From assembly GCF_035666175.1 (NCBI RefSeq), contig NZ_CP142016.1, positions 248,001 through 312,000 of the forward strand: a stretch of 64,000 bases of DNA, in the 5' to 3' direction. The DNA comes from Riemerella anatipestifer (GTDB lineage Bacteria; Bacteroidota; Bacteroidia; Flavobacteriales; Weeksellaceae). Below, piece after piece: positions 53,582-61,582 of this stretch. Under the pieces are notes generated by a model that saw nothing but the letters and a program-made list of their open reading frames with translations, made no database searches and was not told the DNA's origin. The position numbers and the translations under genes were made by a program. Position 1 is the first letter of the stretch. The number at the start of each line of letters is the position of its first letter.

Positions 53582-55273
53582 ATGAAGAAAATAATGATTG
53601 CTGCTTTATTTCTAGCAGGACTGAATTTAACTTTAGCACAAGAAAAAAGAGATAAAGACGCAGAAACTTGGTATCACAAAGATTTCTCCACAACTAATGT
53701 TTATGGAGTAAATACCAACAATGCCTATAAATTTTTAGAATCTAAAGGTCTAAAGCCTAAAACTGTAGTCGTAGGTGTATTAGATAGCGGTGTAGAAGTA
53801 GACCACCCAGGATTGGCAAAAAATATGTGGAAAAACCCTAACGAAATTCCTAATAACGGAATAGATGATGATGGTAATGGTTACATAGACGATATCCACG
53901 GTTGGAATTTTATGGGAGGAAAGACAGCCGATGTAGGTGTAGATAATCTAGAAGTAACTAGAGTAGTTAAGAAATACAAACCTATCTTTGAAGGTGATGA
54001 CTCTTCTAAAAACAAAGCTAATCAAGCTCAAATGCCTGAAGAGTTTGAAATGTATATGAAATCCAAAGAGATTTTCAATAAAAAAGGGATTGAAGCTCAA
54101 CAAAGTTTCCAATACTACTCTCAGTTTAAATCTAGAATTTCTGCCATTGCTAAAGTTTTAGGAGATAAAACTCTAACTGCAGAAAATTTAGCAACTATAA
54201 AGCCTACTTCTCAAGAGGAAGCAATGTATTTACAGATACTCAACCAAATGGCAGCATCTAAAGAAATGCAAGGCAAAACTTCTAAAGAGGTAGAAGAAAC
54301 TTTAAGCAAAGAGATTAACGATGCTTTAAAGCATTTTGAAACGCAGGCCACCAAGCAATATAATCTAGATTTTGATACAAGACAAGAAATCGTAGGAGAT
54401 AATTACGAGGATTATTCTGAAAAATACTATGGTAACAACCATTACGAAGGTCCAGATGCTCAGCACGGAACTCACGTGGCTGGTATTATTGCTGGATATC
54501 CTCATGGTAAAGAAGTGCAGTATGGTGTAGCATCTAAGGTAGCTAAGATAATGACCGTAAGAGCGGTACCAGACGGTGACGAAAGAGATAAAGATGTGGC
54601 TAACGCTATTAGATATGCCGTAGATAATGGAGCTAAAATCTTAAACATGAGCTTTGGGAAACCTGTTTCTCCAGGTAAAAAATATGTTTGGGAAGCCTTT
54701 AAATACGCTCAAGAAAAAGGAGTACTCCTTGTAAAAGCAGCGGGTAACGAAAACGAAAACATAGAAGAAAATGTGTACTATCCTACTAACTTTTACAAAC
54801 CAACTGATGAAAAACCTTTCATAAATAATATGATAGTGGTGGGAGCCAGTACAAATGATAATGAGTTTCTAAGAGCTGGTTTCTCTAACTATAATGGCAA
54901 AATGGTAGATGTATTTGCTCCTGGAGATAAAATCTACTCTACCGTTCCAGATGGTAAATACGAATACCTACAAGGTACTTCTATGGCTTCGCCGGTAGTA
55001 GCAGGTGCAGCTGCGGTGCTTTTAGCTTATATGCCTAACCTTACTCCAGAGCAGATTATAGAGTCATTAGTAAAAACGGCTAATAAATCTACTGTAAATG
55101 CTATGACTAACTCTAATACTAACAACCGTTTTGATTTAATTTCTAGAGGTGGTGGTGTTATAGATACTTACAAAGCAGCAGAATATGCTTACAATAATTT
55201 CTACAAAGCCACTCAGAAGTCAGAAACTCCAAAGGCAAGTAAAACAACTATAAAAAAGAAAGTGAGAAAATAA
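53582..55273 (+). CDS. subtilisin-family serine protease, exported
   Basis: A 563-residue S8 protease with a signal peptide (to about residue 19). Catalytic Asp68 (GVLDSGVEVDHPG), His295 (AQHGTHVAGI) and Ser467 (GTSMASPVVAG). About 225 residues separate Asp and His, where classical subtilisins have about 30; the insert is largely helical and charged (about 120-290). No T9SS sorting domain is visible; the C-terminus is Lys-rich (KASKTTIKKKVRK). Probably periplasmic or surface protease with a regulatory insert. Ends in a strong terminator. Confidence 0.93.
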   Translation: MKKIMIAALFLAGLNLTLAQEKRDKDAETWYHKDFSTTNVYGVNTNNAYKFLESKGLKPKTVVVGVLDSGVEVDHPGLAKNMWKNPNEIPNNGIDDDGNGYIDDIHGWNFMGGKTADVGVDNLEVTRVVKKYKPIFEGDDSSKNKANQAQMPEEFEMYMKSKEIFNKKGIEAQQSFQYYSQFKSRISAIAKVLGDKTLTAENLATIKPTSQEEAMYLQILNQMAASKEMQGKTSKEVEETLSKEINDALKHFETQATKQYNLDFDTRQEIVGDNYEDYSEKYYGNNHYEGPDAQHGTHVAGIIAGYPHGKEVQYGVASKVAKIMTVRAVPDGDERDKDVANAIRYAVDNGAKILNMSFGKPVSPGKKYVWEAFKYAQEKGVLLVKAAGNENENIEENVYYPTNFYKPTDEKPFINNMIVVGASTNDNEFLRAGFSNYNGKMVDVFAPGDKIYSTVPDGKYEYLQGTSMASPVVAGAAAVLLAYMPNLTPEQIIESLVKTANKSTVNAMTNSNTNNRFDLISRGGGVIDTYKAAEYAYNNFYKATQKSETPKASKTTIKKKVRK

Positions 55274-55302
55274 TATTTTCTTAATCTTACTTTAATCAAT
55301 AG

Positions 55303-55335
55303 AAGTCATCAAAAATTTTTGATGACTTTTTTATT
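55303..55335 (+). terminator. rho-independent terminator after the S8 protease gene
   Basis: A 13-bp perfect stem (AAGTCATCAAAAA with TTTTTGATGACTT), no loop spacer, followed by a T-run. Confidence 0.85.
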
Positions 55336-55402
55336 TTTAATTTTCAGATGAGGCAACCTTTTTATTATTTTGCCGTCTTATGAATAGAAGAAACTAATAA
55401 CC

Positions 55403-55945
55403 GTGATTTCAAAAGAGACTTTTGATTTATTAAAACAAAATAACCGACTCGCACAAAAGCAAGTTTATGATGCTTTTTCGGGTAAAATGTTAGCCATAGC
55501 AAAATCTTACACTAACAATTTATCCGATGCAGAAGATGCTTTATTAAAGGCTTTTTATACTGTTTTTACTAAAATAGATACTTGTAAAGGAGCAGAGTTT
55601 TTCATCTTTTGGTTAAGAAGAATTGTTATAAACGAAGCCATTAGTATCGTACGAAAACAGAAGCACATTTTATACATAGAAAAAGACATAAATGATGACC
55701 TACAAGACGAACCAGAAGATATAGAAACACAAAATCATTTATTGGATATTCCGATAGAAGAGTTGTTATCAGAAATGCCCTTGGGCTATAAACTTGTGTT
55801 TAACCTGTATGTATTTGAAGAAAAAAAACACTCTGAAATTGCAGAAATACTCAATATAAAAGAAGGAACTAGCAAAAGTCAATTTAATAAAGCTAAAAAG
55901 TGGCTCAAAGAATTCATCACTCAAAAACAATCTTATGGAAAATAA
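55403..55945 (+). CDS. ECF-type RNA polymerase sigma factor
   Basis: A 180-residue sigma-70 family factor of the extracytoplasmic-function class. Region 2 contains AQKQVYDAFSGKMLAIAKSY with SDAEDALLKAFYTVF and FWLRRIVINEAI; region 4 has YVFEEKKHSEIAEILNIKEG followed by SKSQFNKAKKWL. The start is GTG at 55403. It overlaps the next gene by 11 bp. Together with a single-helix membrane protein and an outer-membrane-type protein it forms a three-gene unit, suggesting envelope-stress control. Confidence 0.9.
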   Translation: MISKETFDLLKQNNRLAQKQVYDAFSGKMLAIAKSYTNNLSDAEDALLKAFYTVFTKIDTCKGAEFFIFWLRRIVINEAISIVRKQKHILYIEKDINDDLQDEPEDIETQNHLLDIPIEELLSEMPLGYKLVFNLYVFEEKKHSEIAEILNIKEGTSKSQFNKAKKWLKEFITQKQSYGK

Positions 55946-56600
55946 AAATTTAAAAGATAACTACGAAAATCTTTCCGAAAAGCCCTCTCCTATGCTATGG
56001 GAAAGACTAGAAGAAAAATTAGAAACAAACGAAAAAGCAACTCCTATCTTCAGCATCAAAAAAATGATGAGATACGCTGCTATATTTTTGGCTTTAGTCA
56101 GCCTTGGAGGTTTATTATGGAAATTAAATACACCTAGCATTCCCGAACAACATAGCAATGCTATTGTTTCTAATCAAACTACCACTACAAAAACACCAGT
56201 GGAAAGCACTACCGAAAATACCACTCCACAAGAAAATTCACTAATAGAAAAAAAGAATGAAATAGAAATTAAACCTCAATTAAAAGTAGAAAAAAACAAT
56301 CATCAAATCATTGCTAAAAATGACCATGCAAACAAAGACAGTTTAAGGATTAAAAAATTAGAAAATTCTGAAATTTTAGTTAAATCTTCTGAAGAAAAGA
56401 AAGAAGAAACTTATGTAACAGCTGACCAACTACTCTTTGGTAGAGAAATAGGCAAAGAAAAGAGAAATCAGTCAGAAAATAAATCTAAACTTGGGAAAGT
56501 AGATAAAAAGGAAGCTAAAGAAAATATGTTCCCTATTGAAATTAAAGAACCTAAAGAAGTGGAAGTGCTTGGTGTAAAAGTGTATTCAAAAGAAAAATAA
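55935..56600 (+). CDS. single-pass membrane protein, candidate anti-sigma factor
   Basis: A 221-residue protein with about 38 cytoplasmic residues, one membrane helix (about 39-57, YAAIFLALVSLGGLLWKL), and a long low-complexity Lys/Glu/Thr-rich exported part. Position after and overlapping an ECF sigma gene and this topology are what one expects of an anti-sigma factor, although no canonical ASD or zinc motif is visible. Function is inference. Confidence 0.75.
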   Translation: MENKNLKDNYENLSEKPSPMLWERLEEKLETNEKATPIFSIKKMMRYAAIFLALVSLGGLLWKLNTPSIPEQHSNAIVSNQTTTTKTPVESTTENTTPQENSLIEKKNEIEIKPQLKVEKNNHQIIAKNDHANKDSLRIKKLENSEILVKSSEEKKEETYVTADQLLFGREIGKEKRNQSENKSKLGKVDKKEAKENMFPIEIKEPKEVEVLGVKVYSKEK

Positions 56601-56632
56601 TATATAAAATTAGATTAAAAACTTATCACACT

Positions 56633-57703
56633 ATGAAAACTCAAATTTTATTATTTAGTATTGTAGTAGGCTCGTTTATGGTGTCTGCTCAAGAAAACAA
56701 ACTGAAAACTTACAGCAAAAAAGTAGATAGCATTGTACTATCAGAAAAACAACTTATGAATAAAGAAATAGATTCTTTGGAAACTCTTTATTCTGATAAA
56801 AAACTTTCACACGAAGACCTTTTAAGCCAAAAGTCAGAAGTTGCCCGTAAGTACGAACAACGCATTAACACCAAAATCCAAGAAGAGAAAAAAACTCTAG
56901 AAGAATTCACCAAAGAGCAGGTAAGACACAGAGTGCTTTCTCCCGAAAATGATACTATAAGAGGTTTTTTTGTTATAAGAAAAAACAGCATAGATATTAG
57001 ATCTAGCAAAAAGAAAACCCCAGCTTCATTGCTTAAAAAATCTGGGCTATCTGTCTCCTACGCCTTTCTCAACTTAACTGAAAATGCGGGAAGCCTTAAT
57101 CCGTTTGAAACCGCCTCTAATATGCGTATAGGCAATTCTCATAGCTTTGAGGTACAAGCCAGAAAGGAAAGACAAATAGGCAATACCACCAGTCCGTTAT
57201 TCATTCGTTACGGATTAGCGTATAGATCAGATACCTATATGCCGAAACGTTCTTTAGTTTTTCAACAAGAAAATAGACACCTCCAACTGTCAGAATTTCA
57301 AGAAGGCTCTTTAAAACGCTCTAAACTTCGCCATGCCTATCTTACATTTCCTTTAGAATTTCAGTATGTGCTGAATCCTAGTTATACAGAATACAAAGGG
57401 AAGTCTTATCTAGATAATAGTAAAAAACAATGGCGTATAGGCTTTGGAGCTTACGGAGGTATCAACCTAAGAAGTTTAATCAAAGTGAAATATTACAACG
57501 AAGACGGAAAGTTCAAAAAATACCAAAACAAAGTAGATTATGGCGTAAATTCGTTTCTATTCGGAGCTAAATTTAGTCTAAGTTATGGTGGGTTTAATCT
57601 TTTCATTAAAAAAGACTTCACTCCAATATTCAACGATGAAGCTCTTATTCCTTCTAAAAACGGAATACAAATTGGCTTAGATATTATGAACCTCAATTTC
57701 TAA
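56633..57703 (+). CDS. exported protein with coiled coil and outer-membrane-barrel-like C-terminal half
   Basis: A 356-residue protein with a signal peptide (to about residue 20, FMVSAQ), a charged coiled-coil-like N-terminal part (about 25-100) and a beta-rich C-terminal half with aromatic strand ends such as RYGLAYRSDTYMP and KFSLSYGGFNLFIKK. It probably sits in the outer membrane. No family recognised. Third gene of the sigma operon, 32 bp after the membrane protein, so perhaps a target or sensor of that system. Confidence 0.7.
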   Translation: MKTQILLFSIVVGSFMVSAQENKLKTYSKKVDSIVLSEKQLMNKEIDSLETLYSDKKLSHEDLLSQKSEVARKYEQRINTKIQEEKKTLEEFTKEQVRHRVLSPENDTIRGFFVIRKNSIDIRSSKKKTPASLLKKSGLSVSYAFLNLTENAGSLNPFETASNMRIGNSHSFEVQARKERQIGNTTSPLFIRYGLAYRSDTYMPKRSLVFQQENRHLQLSEFQEGSLKRSKLRHAYLTFPLEFQYVLNPSYTEYKGKSYLDNSKKQWRIGFGAYGGINLRSLIKVKYYNEDGKFKKYQNKVDYGVNSFLFGAKFSLSYGGFNLFIKKDFTPIFNDEALIPSKNGIQIGLDIMNLNF

Positions 57704-57744
57704 ATTCCTTAACATAGATCAATAATTTAGAATTAGAATAAATG

Positions 57745-57752
57745 TATATTTG
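57745..57752 (+). promoter_or_regulatory. Bacteroidota -7 promoter element for the YceI gene
   Basis: TATATTTG, exact consensus, 21 bp before the ATG at 57774. Confidence 0.6.
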
Positions 57753-57773
57753 CACTAGTAAAATAATTAAACA

Positions 57774-58346
57774 ATGAAAAAAATAGCATTATTATTCGTT
57801 ATGGCAGGTGGGCTATTAACAGCTCAAACCAAAAATCTAAAAGTAGACAATTCCAACATTAACTGGTGGGGTTATAAGGTAGTAAAATCAGACGCTTCAT
57901 CTCATAATGGGACATTAGGTTTAAAAAATGGCTCTGTAGTCTTAAAAAATAACCAGTTAGCTGGAGGTACTTTCGTATTGGATATGACAAGTATCAATGC
58001 CACAGACCTCACAGGAGAATATCAAACAAAACTCAATAATCATCTAAAAAATGGAGATTTTTTTGAAGTAGAGAAATATCCTACAGCTAATTTTAAAATT
58101 ACCTCTCTTAAAAAGACTGGAAAAGCAGACTATAATTACCTAGTTACAGGAGCACTTACTGTAAAAGGAAAGACTAATGCTGTAACTTTCCCTGCGAAAA
58201 TAGGTGTAACTAATGGCGTAGTAACCCTAACTTCAGATAAATTTTCTATCGATAGACAAAAATGGGGAATTGCTTACCAATCTACTATGAAAGACATGGT
58301 TATTAAAGACAATATGGACTTACAAGTAAGTTTTACAGCTAAATAA
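57774..58346 (+). CDS. YceI-family exported lipid-binding protein
   Basis: The 190-residue protein has a signal peptide (to about residue 18, LLTAQ) and the YceI lipocalin-like barrel: INWWGYKVVKSDASSHNGTL, FVLDMTSINATDL, LKNGDFFEVEKYPTANFKI and DKFSIDRQKWGIAY. YceI proteins bind isoprenoid-type lipids in a cavity; the physiological ligand is unknown. Monocistronic with promoter and terminator. Confidence 0.92.
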   Translation: MKKIALLFVMAGGLLTAQTKNLKVDNSNINWWGYKVVKSDASSHNGTLGLKNGSVVLKNNQLAGGTFVLDMTSINATDLTGEYQTKLNNHLKNGDFFEVEKYPTANFKITSLKKTGKADYNYLVTGALTVKGKTNAVTFPAKIGVTNGVVTLTSDKFSIDRQKWGIAYQSTMKDMVIKDNMDLQVSFTAK

Positions 58347-58371
58347 CTATTTTAAATTTAATTTAACAAAG

Positions 58372-58400
58372 AATCCAAGAGTTTACTCTTGGATTTTGTC
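58372..58400 (+). terminator. terminator after the YceI gene
   Basis: A 10-bp stem (AATCCAAGAG/CTCTTGGATT) with a 4-base loop followed by a short T-rich tail. Confidence 0.75.
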
Positions 58401-58452
58401 TGTATATAATAATAGACTATATCTAGAATAAAAGCAGTTCTCAATAATCTAC

Positions 58453-58487
58453 AAAAAAGGATATTCAAACGAATATCCCTTTTTTTG
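58453..58487. terminator. bidirectional hairpin terminator, mainly for the DEAD-box gene
   Basis: Stem GGATATTC/GAATATCC with flanking A6 and T7 runs, 12 bp after the stop of the minus-strand helicase gene and facing the YceI gene on the other side. Confidence 0.8.
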
Positions 58488-58498
58488 ATAATATTTTC

Positions 58499-60163
58499 TT
58501 AGTTAGCTACTTCGGCTCTCATTTCTTTACCTTTAAATTTCATAGAAGAAATATTGTTAAGGATTTCATTTTTAAATGATTTCTCTACTTCAAAGAATGT
58601 GAACTTATCCAAAATTTCAATATCCCCAATATCGGCTCTTTTTTTAGATTTTTTAGTTGATTTGTTAATAATATCCAACATATCTACTTTCTTTAATTGG
58701 TCTCTTTTTCCTAAATTAAAGAAAAATCTTACCATGTCAGAATTGGATTTTTTACCTTTTCTTCCTCCTCTATCTCTACTTCTTTCTCCCTTATCTCTTC
58801 TACCCTCTCTACGGCTTTCCTTGATATCACCTTCTTTTTTTAATTTTTGGTCTGATAAGTCGTTCCTATTTTTATAGTATAACGCCAAATCTCTCAACTG
58901 AAACTGTAATAACTGATGCACCAATTCCTCTTTTGAAAACTGCGATAAATCAGGAATAAGACTATCATCAAAATCAAAATAAGTTTCATGTTCTGTAAAC
59001 AAATGCTCAAATACTCCTGCTACTTGAGCTTTAATGATTTCTTCTCCTTTAGGGATTGGTTTTTCTTTAAGTTCTATTTGTGTTTGAACTTTGATGTGTT
59101 TCAGCTTTCTTGTTTCTTCAGGCTTTATAAGAGCCATAGAAATACCATCTTTTCCTGCACGTCCTGTTCTACCACTTCTATGAACAAAAACTTCAGGGTC
59201 ATCAGGTAAAGAGTAGTGAATCACATGGGTAAGTGAGTCCACATCTAGCCCTCTAGCCGCTACATCAGTAGCTACCAAAATGTCTATATTTTTAAGCCTA
59301 AACTTAAGCATCACTGTATCTCTTTGTGCTTGAGATAAATCTCCATGTAAAGCATCAGCGGCATAACCATTCTGCATTAGATAGTCAGCTACCTCTTTAG
59401 CTTCCATTCTGGTACGACAGAAAATAATGGAATATTGATTAGGATTAGCATCTATAAGGCGCTTAAGAGCTTCTTTCTTCTGTCTATAATTTACCACATA
59501 ATATTCGTGGCTAATATTCTTCTTAACAGCATTGATAGAACCTACAGAAATACGGTGAGGATTAGTAAGATAACTTTTAGAAATCCTTTCAACCTCTTTA
59601 TTCATCGTAGCTGAAAAGAGTAAAGTTTGTTTAGTTTCAGGTGTTTCGCTTAGAATGGTTTCTAAATCGTCTTTAAAGCCCATAGAAAGCATCTCATCAG
59701 CTTCATCTAATACCAACCAATGGATACTTGAAAAATCTAATGCCTTTCTGTTAATTAGATCTATCACTCTACCTGGTGTTCCTACAATAATCTGAGGCTT
59801 ATCTCTAAGGCTACGAATTTGGTCTGTAATACTACTACCACCGTAAACCGCTACAGATTTAATATTAGGTTGATATTTGGAGTAATTTTTTATGTCTTTT
59901 GCTATTTGTAAGCAAAGCTCTCTAGTAGGACAAAGTACCAAAAGTTGGATTTTTCTACTAGTGTCATCTATCATATCTAAGATAGGTAATGAAAACGCTG
60001 CTGTCTTCCCTGTTCCTGTTTGCGCTAGTGCTATCAGATCTCTAACATCTGATAAAATAAAAGGAATACTTTGTTTTTGGATCTCCGTAGGAGTTTCAAA
60101 CCCCATTTCGCCAACTGCCTTAAGAATTTCAGGACTTAAATTGGACTCGCTAAATAAATTCAT
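58499..60163 (-). CDS. DEAD-box RNA helicase with DbpA-type RNA-binding domain
   Basis: A 554-residue ATP-dependent RNA helicase, likely for ribosome assembly or mRNA turnover. Motifs: ALAQTGTGKTAAF, PTREL, VLDEADEMLSMGF, FSATM, and HRSGRTGRAGKDG. The C-terminal part has an Arg/Gly/Lys-rich linker (about 425-465) followed by a DbpA-like RNA-binding fold (MVRFFFNLGKRDQLKKVDM, EILDKFTFFEV). CshA/DeaD-like overall; the exact orthologue cannot be named. Confidence 0.93.
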   Translation of the reverse strand: MNLFSESNLSPEILKAVGEMGFETPTEIQKQSIPFILSDVRDLIALAQTGTGKTAAFSLPILDMIDDTSRKIQLLVLCPTRELCLQIAKDIKNYSKYQPNIKSVAVYGGSSITDQIRSLRDKPQIIVGTPGRVIDLINRKALDFSSIHWLVLDEADEMLSMGFKDDLETILSETPETKQTLLFSATMNKEVERISKSYLTNPHRISVGSINAVKKNISHEYYVVNYRQKKEALKRLIDANPNQYSIIFCRTRMEAKEVADYLMQNGYAADALHGDLSQAQRDTVMLKFRLKNIDILVATDVAARGLDVDSLTHVIHYSLPDDPEVFVHRSGRTGRAGKDGISMALIKPEETRKLKHIKVQTQIELKEKPIPKGEEIIKAQVAGVFEHLFTEHETYFDFDDSLIPDLSQFSKEELVHQLLQFQLRDLALYYKNRNDLSDQKLKKEGDIKESRREGRRDKGERSRDRGGRKGKKSNSDMVRFFFNLGKRDQLKKVDMLDIINKSTKKSKKRADIGDIEILDKFTFFEVEKSFKNEILNNISSMKFKGKEMRAEVAN

Positions 60164-60183
60164 TAAATATTATAAAATTTCTG

Positions 60184-60191
60184 CAAAGATA
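60184..60191 (-). promoter_or_regulatory. Bacteroidota -7 promoter element for the DEAD-box gene
   Basis: Minus-strand TATCTTTG, exact consensus, 20 bp before the ATG at 60163. Confidence 0.6.
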
Positions 60192-60266
60192 CGGATTTTT
60201 TATTTGATACTTAATTCTAATATTCAGTCTAAGTTTGAATAAGACTTATCCTTCAATAAAAATAGA

Positions 60267-60773
60267 TTATATCAATCTATTGATACTCTTGGCAGTTTGT
60301 TTTCGTTGATAATCGTCTAGGAATGTTCTTAACTGCCTAATAACTAGTGGTGCTACATAAACAAGAAGTAAACCTATAGCTCTTTTCTTCCAATTAGGAT
60401 TTTTAAGATTTTTTTTAGCATAATTGCTCACTGTACCTACTAAGCCTACTTTGAGAAAGCCATCTACAACACTTTCCGCTAATCCTTCATTTTTTAATGT
60501 TAAAAGTGAAGAGTCTGAGTTTCTATTAGATACTCTATTTTTAATTTCTTTGGTTACCTCTTTTACAATATTACCTGTATTTATAGAAATTTTGTTAGTG
60601 CTACCTTCGTGACTTCTCTCTTCTATAAACTTATCAGTAAATCCTTTAGTTATCAAACTCAAAGAACTTTTAGGATTTTTGAAAGTAATTACTTTTTCCA
60701 TATCGGAAATTTCATTTTTCAACAAGGATTTTTGAGCTCTTAATTCAGAAAGACTTCTATATTTAGTACCCAT
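60267..60773 (-). CDS. small membrane-associated protein of unknown function
   Basis: A 168-residue protein with an N-terminal helical, Ser/Lys-rich part and one hydrophobic segment near residues 130-145 (AIGLLLVYVAPLVIRQL). No family recognised. It begins 1 bp after the phage-holin-like gene, with YtxH further upstream. This set of small membrane proteins is common in flavobacteria, where it is usually read as envelope-stress related; that is inference. Confidence 0.72.
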   Translation of the reverse strand: MGTKYRSLSELRAQKSLLKNEISDMEKVITFKNPKSSLSLITKGFTDKFIEERSHEGSTNKISINTGNIVKEVTKEIKNRVSNRNSDSSLLTLKNEGLAESVVDGFLKVGLVGTVSNYAKKNLKNPNWKKRAIGLLLVYVAPLVIRQLRTFLDDYQRKQTAKSINRLI

Positions 60774-60774
60774 A

Positions 60775-61086
60775 TTATTTGTTTATAGATTTTATAATTA
60801 TATTAGCAATCCCCTCTTTTATAGAATTTTTGAGTAGTAAAAGTAGAATTATTAAAAATAAGTATATCCCAGAGATTATTAGAAAAGCATAAGCCATATT
60901 TTGTATATAATAGCCTAGTAGTATAGCTAATCCTATATTGAGAAATATAAATAAAAATAAGAAGAAAATACTTAAAATAACTAAGAAAGCTATATTACCT
61001 GCTTTAATAGACATTTTTTCGGTAGCTTCCATTTTTATTAAATCAAGCCTTTTTTGTGCGTAATTCTTAAAGAAGTTTATCATCAA
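60775..61086 (-). CDS. small two-helix membrane protein, phage-holin/YqjE-like
   Basis: A 103-residue protein with an amphipathic start (FFKNYAQKRLDLIKMEATEK) and two strong membrane helices (about 30-55 and 60-85). This layout matches the YqjE/putative-holin superfamily, which in bacterial chromosomes is not a phage lysis gene but part of small stress-membrane clusters with YtxH-like proteins. Directly coupled to the gene at 60267. Confidence 0.75.
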   Translation of the reverse strand: MMINFFKNYAQKRLDLIKMEATEKMSIKAGNIAFLVILSIFFLFLFIFLNIGLAILLGYYIQNMAYAFLIISGIYLFLIILLLLLKNSIKEGIANIIIKSINK

Positions 61087-61110
61087 TCTTATTTTTGTCT
61101 AATTTTTATG

Positions 61111-61142
61111 AAAAAGGAACTGTATTTCAAGTTCCTTTTTTT
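61111..61142 (-). terminator. hairpin terminator after the YtxH gene
   Basis: An 11-bp stem (AAAAAGGAACT/AGTTCCTTTTT) lies between the YtxH stop and the start of the next gene on the minus strand. Confidence 0.75.
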
Positions 61143-61155
61143 ATTCGTGTATTTT

Positions 61156-61503
61156 TTACTTCAAGCCATCTAATTCTGACTCTACATCTTTAGCTACTTC
61201 ATTAGCTTTATCTACTACTTGACCTTTGTATTTATCATAAGTTTCTTTAACATTAGAAACCACTTTATCTACATTAGATTTAGTTTTTTCTGATAAATCT
61301 TGATATTGGTCTTTTACCTTTTCACAAGCTCTTTTATATTCTCTCTCTGCTTGATCTTTTAAATCTTCAGCTTTTCTTTTAAGCTTTTTTCTTGTTCTTT
61401 TTCCCTCTTCTGGAGCATAAAGCATTCCTAAAGCAACACCTACAGCTGCTCCTGCTAAAAGACCTACTAATACACCTACTGAGTTATTTCCTCTTCTTGA
61501 CAT
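61156..61503 (-). CDS. YtxH-domain membrane-anchored protein
   Basis: A 115-residue protein with a glycine-rich N-terminal helix (VGVLVGLLAGAAVGVALGML) followed by YAPEEGKRTRKKLKRKAE and a long charged helical tail, the YtxH/apolipoprotein-like pattern. The family is linked to general stress in Firmicutes; role here unproven. Encoded just upstream of the two small membrane genes, separated by a terminator. Confidence 0.88.
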   Translation of the reverse strand: MSRRGNNSVGVLVGLLAGAAVGVALGMLYAPEEGKRTRKKLKRKAEDLKDQAEREYKRACEKVKDQYQDLSEKTKSNVDKVVSNVKETYDKYKGQVVDKANEVAKDVESELDGLK

Positions 61504-61582
61504 AATAATTTATTTTTTAAGGTTAATAATTTAAGTTAAAAATGATATGGTTATCATAACAATAATCATACCATTTTAGCTT

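Noticed and set aside
31540..54480. CACGTG cores in lgt (near 31543) and in the protease gene (near 54474) considered as parS sites.
   Set aside because: The flanking bases do not fit the palindromic TGTTNCACGTGAAACA consensus, and both lie in conserved coding positions.
60775..61086. Holin-like gene as a sign of a prophage.
   Set aside because: No other phage genes are near; such two-helix proteins occur with YtxH-type genes in ordinary chromosomes.
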